Source: Streptomyces althioticus
GTDB taxonomy: Bacteria > Actinomycetota > Actinomycetes > Streptomycetales > Streptomycetaceae
Length of the DNA: 64,000 nucleotides
Assembly (NCBI GenBank): GCA_014649355.1
Contig: BMSW01000004.1
Span: 450,608-514,607 of the forward strand
Direction of reading: 5' to 3'
Translations under genes and position numbers: made by a program
Shown here: positions 59,210-64,000 of the stretch, piece by piece
Numbering within the stretch: position 1 is the stretch's first letter
How the letters are laid out: each line of letters opens with the position of its first letter
The notes under the pieces: generated by a model
The model's input: only the letters and a program-made list of their open reading frames with translations
What the model was told of the DNA's origin: nothing
Databases searched by the model: none

Positions 59210-59530
59210 ATGGCCACCATGACGATCGCCGGTGTGCGGCCGGCCGGACAGCTGGTCGACGCCTACGTGCTGTACGACGACGGCACGGCGTCCCACATGC
59301 AGGTCCTCGAGGGCCAGGAGCCGCGGCTCGCGCGGCCGGGCCGGTTCGTCACCGCCGAGGAGTACGCGGCGCGTCTGCAGGAGCTGCACGTCCAGAACGC
59401 CGCGTACGTGGCCGGGCTGGAGGCCGCCGACGAGGCCCGGCATCGGGCGGACTTCGAGGCGCTGGTCGGCCTGGGCGTACCGGAGGGCAGCGCGCGCCGT
59501 ATGGCGGGCTTCCACGACGGGCAGCGCTGA
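59210..59530 (+). CDS. Fibre-associated small protein, cassette 2 (106 aa)
   Basis: ATG with GGGAG upstream. Paralogue of 44346: YVLYDDGTASHM, then EEYAARLQELHVQNAAYVAGLEAADEA and a common end (GVPEGSARRMAGF versus GVPEATARRLSGY). The constant pairing with the fibre gene supports a partner role. Confidence 0.7.
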   Translation: MATMTIAGVRPAGQLVDAYVLYDDGTASHMQVLEGQEPRLARPGRFVTAEEYAARLQELHVQNAAYVAGLEAADEARHRADFEALVGLGVPEGSARRMAGFHDGQR

Positions 59531-59531
59531 C

Positions 59532-60044
59532 GTGACCGGGACGCACAGCCACGTCGTCCCCGGCGTGCAGGTGTGCTCGCTGAAGGTGGACACGCCGCAG
59601 GTCATCCAGCCCGGCACGACCTACCAAGTCGTCAGGTTCCCGTTCGGGGCGGCGGAGTCGACGGACCGGTGGGAGATGCACCAGACGGTGCAGCCCGACG
59701 GGTATGTGGTCGCCGACTGGTCGGCGGACGACCGCAGCGGGCTGATCTGGCCGTCGCGGCCGGGCTGGGGCACGCTCCACGCGATGATCCAGTGGGAGGC
59801 GGGCACGGCGACGGAGTACCGCGACCAGTACGTGCGGGACCCGCTGGGGCTGACGTCGAATCCGAACGACACCACGGCGACGGAGCACCGGGCGCCGACG
59901 CCGGGCGGCAACTACTTCGTGAAGACGCACGGCATCTTCGTCAGCCCGGACGTGCCGATCGCGCTGCGGGTCACGCACAACAACCCGACGCCGCTCCAGC
60001 TGACCCTCGCGGAGTTCAAGCTGGCGATCTTCCACGCCGACTGA
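59532..60044 (+). CDS. Unrecognised minor virion protein (170 aa)
   Basis: GTG directly after the previous stop; ribosome site weak, so probably coupled. Beta-rich with many Trp and Tyr (WEMHQTVQPDGYVVADW), resembling carbohydrate-contacting virion domains. Last gene of the L box 8 unit. Not recognised. Confidence 0.65.
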   Translation: MTGTHSHVVPGVQVCSLKVDTPQVIQPGTTYQVVRFPFGAAESTDRWEMHQTVQPDGYVVADWSADDRSGLIWPSRPGWGTLHAMIQWEAGTATEYRDQYVRDPLGLTSNPNDTTATEHRAPTPGGNYFVKTHGIFVSPDVPIALRVTHNNPTPLQLTLAEFKLAIFHAD

Positions 60045-60062
60045 CGGTGCAACGCCGACGGT

Positions 60063-60123
60063 TAGACTCCCAGGAGCTGCTGGTTGTGGGCCGGGCGAGG
60101 AACTCCTGTCAGGAGTGGTCGCC
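60063..60123 (+). promoter_or_regulatory. L box 9 (late leader, lysis)
   Basis: -10-like TAGACT 60063-60068; core 60079-60096. GGCGA/TCGCC closes ACTCCT/AGGAGT, in which AGGAG is the ribosome site; start 60124. Confidence 0.7.
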
Positions 60124-61215
60124 GTGTCGCAACCCGCTACCTCAGCCCAGTGGCGTGCCGCGCTGAAGGCAGAAGGCGTCCCGTTCATCGAGCACCCCGG
60201 GTGGACCACCCGCGGCCGAGACCAGGCGACCGGGAACCCGTTCGGTGAGGTCTACGGCATCCTCAACCACCACACGGCTGGCCGGGACTCGCTCGCCCTG
60301 ATCGCGACGACCGGCCGGCCCGGCCTGCCGCCGCCTCTGGCGCATGCCCTGCTGCGCAAGGACGGCGTGGTCGTCCTGATCGCGGCGGGCCGCGCCAACC
60401 ACGCGGGCCTGGTCGCCGACAACGTGATGCGGGCGATCATCGCGGAGGATCCGCTGCCGAAGGCGGACAAGTCCCGGACGGTCGACGGAAATGACCGGCT
60501 TTACGGGCTGGAGGTCGAGAACCTCGGCAACGGCGAGGACGTCTACACGCGCGCCCAGTACGACTCGTGGGTGCGTTTTGATGCGGCCCTCTGTCGCCTG
60601 CACGGCTGGAACGAGCGCAGTGCGGCCGGGCACCTGGAGACGAGCGTCGAGGGGAAGGTGGACCCCGCGGGGCCGGTGGAGGGGTACGGCCGGCGCGGCA
60701 GGTTCACCTTCACGATGGGGCGGTTCCGTGGCGACGTCGCCGAGCGGCTCAGGCACCCGGCCAGTTGGAGCCCCACTACGGAGGAGAACGACAGCGTGAC
60801 CCTTGACTACGTCAACCTCGGCCTGGCCGACGGCTACGAGCTCGCGCCGGGGGCGTGGAAGGACATCGCGTTCACCGCCGAGTGGGCCGACGAGCCCGGC
60901 GGGCACGCCGCCGGGGATGCGACGGTGGTGAAGGGCCCGGCGACGTTCACCGGCTCGCTCAGCCTGCGCTTCGAGGGCCTGGACGTCGGCGAGGTCGTGC
61001 AGGTCCGCATGGCCGAGTACGACAACGCGGGCGCGTTGCAGCACTCCCACCCGATCCACGAGATCACTGGTACGGCCGGCGGGTCGTTCGGGGTGCTGCC
61101 GCTGACGAAGCGGATCGGCGCCGGACGGAACCTGCGGGTGCGGCTGCTGAACCAGGGGCCCGGCCCGGTCGAGGTGGCCAGCGCCGTCGTCACGGTGCTG
61201 GTGTGGGAGGGCTGA
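60124..61215 (+). CDS. N-acetylmuramoyl-L-alanine amidase lysin (363 aa)
   Basis: GTG 60124 is chosen because it follows the L box stem and AGGAG by eight bases, as in the other units; GTG 60115 lies inside the stem. Residues 25-190 form an Amidase_2 domain: NHHTAG (about 48), RANHAG, and GHLETSVEGKVDP (about 169-181) supply the zinc ligands and catalytic Lys. A basic linker leads to a beta-rich C-terminal domain of ~150 residues, probably for wall binding. It cleaves peptidoglycan between sugar and peptide at the end of infection. Confidence 0.88.
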   Translation: MSQPATSAQWRAALKAEGVPFIEHPGWTTRGRDQATGNPFGEVYGILNHHTAGRDSLALIATTGRPGLPPPLAHALLRKDGVVVLIAAGRANHAGLVADNVMRAIIAEDPLPKADKSRTVDGNDRLYGLEVENLGNGEDVYTRAQYDSWVRFDAALCRLHGWNERSAAGHLETSVEGKVDPAGPVEGYGRRGRFTFTMGRFRGDVAERLRHPASWSPTTEENDSVTLDYVNLGLADGYELAPGAWKDIAFTAEWADEPGGHAAGDATVVKGPATFTGSLSLRFEGLDVGEVVQVRMAEYDNAGALQHSHPIHEITGTAGGSFGVLPLTKRIGAGRNLRVRLLNQGPGPVEVASAVVTVLVWEG

Positions 61216-61217
61216 GC

Positions 61218-61613
61218 ATGGACCTCACCACGGGAGTTCCCGCCGTCGACACGGCGCTGCTGTGGGGTGCGGCCGTGTCCGTCCTCGTTGGCGGCGTCAC
61301 AGCCCTGTGGCGGGCGGTACGGGCGGCCAGGCACCTGTCGCAGCGCACGAGCCAGTTCCTCGACGACTGGTACGGGGAACCGGCCCGGCCCGGCGTCCCG
61401 GCGCGGCCGGGCGTGATGGAGCGTATGGCCGGGATGGAGGAGCGTCTCGGGCACGTCTGGCACGAGGTGTACCCGAACGACGGCGGCAGCCTCCGGGACG
61501 CCGTGGATCTGGCGAACCAGCGGCTGGCGCGCCTGTGTCCGGACGAGCCCGGCGTCGCCCCCTGCGCCCCGCCGGAGCCTCCCGCCCCGCCGGACGGACC
61601 GTCCGCCGCCTGA
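61218..61613 (+). CDS. Small membrane protein, holin candidate (131 aa)
   Basis: ATG two bases after the lysin stop. One membrane helix near the N-terminus (ALLWGAAVSVLVGGVTALW), then a basic cytoplasmic part, the segment NDGGSLRDAVDLANQRL (seen in phage DUF2746-type proteins), and a Pro-rich tail. A single helix is unusual for a classical holin, so the role is uncertain, but its place after the lysin supports a lysis function. Confidence 0.6.
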   Translation: MDLTTGVPAVDTALLWGAAVSVLVGGVTALWRAVRAARHLSQRTSQFLDDWYGEPARPGVPARPGVMERMAGMEERLGHVWHEVYPNDGGSLRDAVDLANQRLARLCPDEPGVAPCAPPEPPAPPDGPSAA

Positions 61614-61619
61614 CCGGAT

Positions 61620-61645
61620 GCCCGCCCTGCGCGCCGAGGGCGGGC
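61620..61645 (+). terminator. Terminator after lysis genes
   Basis: GCCCGCCCT and AGGGCGGGC around eight bases, followed by a short T-containing stretch. Confidence 0.65.
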
Positions 61646-61690
61646 GTCCCCGTTTGTGGCATTCTGTCCGCCGTAAGAAACGGAGGGCCC

Positions 61691-62131
61691 TTGACTGCCG
61701 ACACTGACCTGCACGCCCTGCTGACCCGGCTCACGCCCCTCTCCCGCCCCGCCCTCGCGGGGCCTGGCGTGGACAGTGAGCGTCCTCAGCGCACGATCGT
61801 CCCGCTGGCGGACTACATCGGGCGGGGGCTCGTCCGCTTCGCGTGCCCGCTCGGCCTGCCGGCGGACGTGCGGTCCTACGGCCCCGGTTTCGCCGGGATG
61901 GTGCGAGGGCCTGCGCCGTGCGGGTGGGCGTACGACCACGACTCCTTCGCGGACGACGCCGAGCCGATCAGCGTGCCTGTCTCGGCGAGTCCGGAGGAGG
62001 TGAGCCGGTTGCTGAGCGCGCGGGCCGAGCGGCGGTCGGAGGAGCTGCGCCGGCGTATCGAAGGGGAGCTTCGGGAGCACTTCACCGTGGCGCATCCCGG
62101 TATCGAGCCCCCGGAGAGGGAGCTGCCGTGA
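61691..62131 (+). CDS. Unrecognised protein (146 aa)
   Basis: TTG with GGAGG five bases upstream. A small globular N-terminal half and a helical, charged C-terminal half (EEVSRLLSARAERRSEELRRRI). It overlaps the next gene by four bases. Follows the lysis terminator, so belongs to a separate accessory unit. Not recognised. Confidence 0.6.
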   Translation: MTADTDLHALLTRLTPLSRPALAGPGVDSERPQRTIVPLADYIGRGLVRFACPLGLPADVRSYGPGFAGMVRGPAPCGWAYDHDSFADDAEPISVPVSASPEEVSRLLSARAERRSEELRRRIEGELREHFTVAHPGIEPPERELP

Positions 62132-62451
62132 GGCCGTACAGCCAGCCCAACCGCCGGCCCTACCCGAGCGTGGAGCGCGCCCGCCGCCAGGTCGAGCGGG
62201 TGCTGCGGGAGCAGGTGTGCCCGGCCTGCGGGCACCCGGTGCGTAAGCATGCCGTCGAGGCCGGGCAGCGGGTGTGCACGCGCGGCCACGGGCGGATCAC
62301 CTGCGTGGACTGCGCGCACGGCTACGCGGCCATGTCACGGCTCGGGCAGCAGGCCGTGGAGGGTGCGCTGCGGGGGATCCGGCTGGCGTCCCGGTGGGTT
62401 CCGGAAGGGCTGCCGACGATGCGGCCTGTCGTGCTTCCGTCGGGCGAATAG
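62128..62451 (+). CDS. Small zinc-ribbon protein (107 aa)
   Basis: GTG overlapping the previous stop. Three Cys pairs (CPAC, a Cys in RVCTRGHG, CVDC) predict a zinc ribbon in the middle of a basic protein. Probably nucleic-acid binding. Ends before the terminator at 62493. Confidence 0.65.
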   Translation: MRPYSQPNRRPYPSVERARRQVERVLREQVCPACGHPVRKHAVEAGQRVCTRGHGRITCVDCAHGYAAMSRLGQQAVEGALRGIRLASRWVPEGLPTMRPVVLPSGE

Positions 62452-62492
62452 CCGGGTATGGTGGCATTCGTCCACGCTAGTGCGCTACTCGG

Positions 62493-62512
62493 ATCCCGCC
62501 CTCGGGCGGGAT
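62493..62512. terminator. Bidirectional terminator between convergent genes
   Basis: ATCCCGCCC and GGGCGGGAT with a two-base loop, between the + strand gene ending 62451 and the - strand gene ending 62520. Confidence 0.7.
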
Positions 62513-62519
62513 TCGTGCG

Positions 62520-62696
62520 TTATGCGGCGGGTTCGACGTCGTCTCGGGTGACCTCGGCCCACAGGGTGAGGAGGCGGGTCCACTCGGCGGTGCGCGCGGC
62601 GCCCGCGGGTGTTCCCATCAGTCGGCGGAAGGCTTCGTTGAGCTCGTCCCTCGTCGGGCGGCGCGAACCGTCCGATTGGCGCGGGATCTGGGGCAT
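62520..62696 (-). CDS. Small unrecognised protein (58 aa)
   Basis: - strand ATG at 62696. No Shine-Dalgarno sequence is visible in front, so it may be leaderless as many actinobacterial mRNAs are. Helical (TRDELNEAFRRLM, EWTRLLTLWAEVTRDD). A convergent terminator supports real transcription. Not recognised; could be a small immunity or regulatory protein. Confidence 0.55.
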   Translation of the reverse strand: MPQIPRQSDGSRRPTRDELNEAFRRLMGTPAGAARTAEWTRLLTLWAEVTRDDVEPAA

Positions 62697-62718
62697 ACGG
62701 CAACGGTATGGGATGGGA

Positions 62719-62746
62719 CTGACAACCGTCACCGGCGTTCTAACAT
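62719..62746 (+). promoter_or_regulatory. Promoter for the gene at 62793
   Basis: CTGACA, 16 bases, TAACAT: close to the sigma-70 type consensus and the clearest ordinary promoter in the window. Confidence 0.55.
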
Positions 62747-62792
62747 CTGTTCGAGGCGGTGAGTGGTTGCCGCCCAGGACGGACGGACGCAG

Positions 62793-62999
62793 ATGAACGA
62801 CACGGTGCCACCCATCACCGAGGACGACCCGTCGGTGTCGATGTGCTCGGGCGACCACGTCGGCAGGTGCGCGACGTGCCACCGGCGCACGCACCGGTAC
62901 GGCCATGGCGGCAACCCGCTGTGCAGCTTCTGTTTCGAGGCGCAGTCCGCGAAGTGGGGCTCCGGCGTTCGGCACGTCGGCCGCCAAGCGCTGATGTAG
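62793..62999 (+). CDS. Small zinc-ribbon protein (68 aa)
   Basis: ATG 62793; an upstream GTG in frame lacks a ribosome site. CATC and CSFC pairs with the intervening HRRTHRYGHGGNPL form a short zinc ribbon. Ends RQALM. Similar small Cys-pair proteins are frequent in Streptomyces, so this may already be host DNA. Function unknown. Confidence 0.6.
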   Translation: MNDTVPPITEDDPSVSMCSGDHVGRCATCHRRTHRYGHGGNPLCSFCFEAQSAKWGSGVRHVGRQALM

Positions 63000-63156
63000 G
63001 CGTACTGCCGCCGCGCCCCGGCGGGTGCTTCGAGGAGGCGGAGACCAGGTGGCCCTCCGCGCCGCAGAGGTGCCCGAAGTGCCCCGCATTCGGCGATTTG
63101 AGGCGTGTCGCGGGGCTGTGGGGCGGGTCTGGTGTCGCGGGCCGTGGTCACTACGT

Positions 63157-63197
63157 GTCAACGCCCCGTGGACTTAGGGGAGTCACGGGGCGTCGAC
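63157..63197. terminator. Hairpin before XRE regulator
   Basis: ACGCCCCGTG and CACGGGGCGT, extended by GTC/GAC. It could be a terminator or, given its place 45 bases before the regulator, an operator. The rest of 63000-63241 shows no gene. Confidence 0.45.
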
Positions 63198-63241
63198 CGG
63201 AGTACCGTTTCGAGTGTCGAGGTCGGAACGGAGGCACCAGT

Positions 63242-64000
63242 ATGGCCCACACTTCCACCGCTTTGGGAGACGCCGTCCGTGCGCATCGCCGGACACGCGG
63301 CTGGACCCAGGAGAAGCTCGCCGAAGAAGCCGGCTTGTCCGTCGGTGTGATCAGGAAGATCGAGCAGGGAGGGACTGCGAGGGTTGAGACGCTGCACTGC
63401 ATCGCGCGGGCGTACGAGATCCCCACCTCTCAGCTGTTCGCGCCGGGGGCGCCGCTCCCGGTAGAGGAGGACGGCACGAACAGGCAACTTCTCGCGCAGC
63501 TTCGCCGGGCGCTCATGCCGCCGGTCGGCATCACAGACAGCCTCGCTGATCCCGGACCGGCAGAGCCGCTGCCGGACATTCGCCGGCGGATCGAGGACGC
63601 GTTGGAGCTCTACAACGCTGACCGCTATGACTCGGTGGCCCGCCAGCTGCCCAGCCTGCTGCACGCGGCGGAGGTGGCGGCCGTGACGGCTGACGAGGAC
63701 CTGCGCCACGAAGCCGCACTGGTGCGGGCTCACGCGCTGCTCCTGGCCGGCAAATATTTGACGCAGGTCAGGCAGTACGACATGGCGTACCAGGCGCTCG
63801 TGGACAGCATCCGAGCCGGCAGGGAGCTGGACGAGACGCTGACGGCGACCACGGGCGTCGTGGGCCTGTGCTGGCTGCTGCTGAGGCAGGACCGGTTCGA
63901 CGAAGCGGAGCGCCTGGCGGCGACGACCGCGGAGCGTATCGAGCCGCGGCTGTCGAAGGCGCCGGTGGGGCACGTCGCCGTGTGGGGTGAGCTGTGCCTG
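63242..64000 (+). CDS. XRE-family transcriptional regulator (cut by window end)
   Basis: ATG with GGAGG six bases upstream; 253 codons are inside the window and no stop is reached. Residues 8-63 are a helix-turn-helix of the Cro/C1 type (RGWTQEKLAEEAGLSVGVI, KIEQGG). The C-terminal part consists of helical TPR-like repeats, as in Streptomyces regulators of development. This type is common in Streptomyces chromosomes, so the window may leave the phage here; it could also be the phage's own regulator. Confidence 0.8.
   Translation, partial: MAHTSTALGDAVRAHRRTRGWTQEKLAEEAGLSVGVIRKIEQGGTARVETLHCIARAYEIPTSQLFAPGAPLPVEEDGTNRQLLAQLRRALMPPVGITDSLADPGPAEPLPDIRRRIEDALELYNADRYDSVARQLPSLLHAAEVAAVTADEDLRHEAALVRAHALLLAGKYLTQVRQYDMAYQALVDSIRAGRELDETLTATTGVVGLCWLLLRQDRFDEAERLAATTAERIEPRLSKAPVGHVAVWGELCL

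Overview
The window is very GC-rich, packed with short tightly coupled genes on the + strand, and reads as the genome of a long-tailed (siphovirus-type) phage or prophage of Streptomyces or a close actinomycete. The evidence is the actinophage-type head and tail genes (terminase, portal, MuF/protease, capsid with N-terminal scaffold, major tail protein, chaperone with frameshift, tape measure), the GTG/TTG starts, the codon bias and the Streptomyces-style XRE regulator at the right edge. No integrase, polymerase, helicase or attachment site is visible, so whether this is a free phage, a prophage or a phage-plasmid cannot be decided here.

Left region (1-17650), early/accessory module: two DUF3560 paralogues, an adenine-type and a cytosine-5 DNA methyltransferase, a ParB-like protein with a histone-H1-like tail, a DUF488-like protein, a GIY-YIG-type endonuclease and many small unrecognised proteins. 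Ten dispersed copies of a ~100-bp regulatory unit (called R units here) head most of its transcription units. Each R unit has nested inverted repeats, and five carry a tiny ORF (Met-Lys-Arg-Met or four Met) with its own Shine-Dalgarno sequence. Three proteins of this module end in QLDLF, the consensus of the bacterial sliding-clamp binding peptide.

Junction (17650-17840): a tRNA-Arg(TCT)-like gene with an abnormal anticodon arm, and a strong hairpin.

Virion module (17845-61613): a Mom-like acetyltransferase-fold protein plus ParB-like protein (candidate DNA modification pair), terminase, portal, four small zinc-ribbon proteins, a 1,372-residue MuF/ADP-ribosyltransferase/2H-phosphoesterase/protease fusion, capsid, an HNH endonuclease on the - strand, large cysteine-rich repeat/fibre proteins, a duplicated fibre cassette, a second GIY-YIG-type endonuclease, major tail protein, a Stealth-like sugar transferase, connectors, chaperone with -1 frameshift, tape measure, minor tail proteins, amidase lysin and a membrane protein. 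Nine transcription units of this module start with the same leader (called L boxes here): a -10-like hexamer, an invariant core GCTGGTTNTGGGCCGGGC, then a hairpin whose sequence differs each time but whose pairing is kept and which encloses the ribosome binding site.

Right edge (61691-64000): small accessory genes, one on the - strand, and an XRE regulator cut by the window end. The most distinctive signals are the two regulatory-element families, which partition cleanly between early and late genes, the fused head polyprotein and the QLDLF tails. All calls are from reading the sequence; no database search was run.
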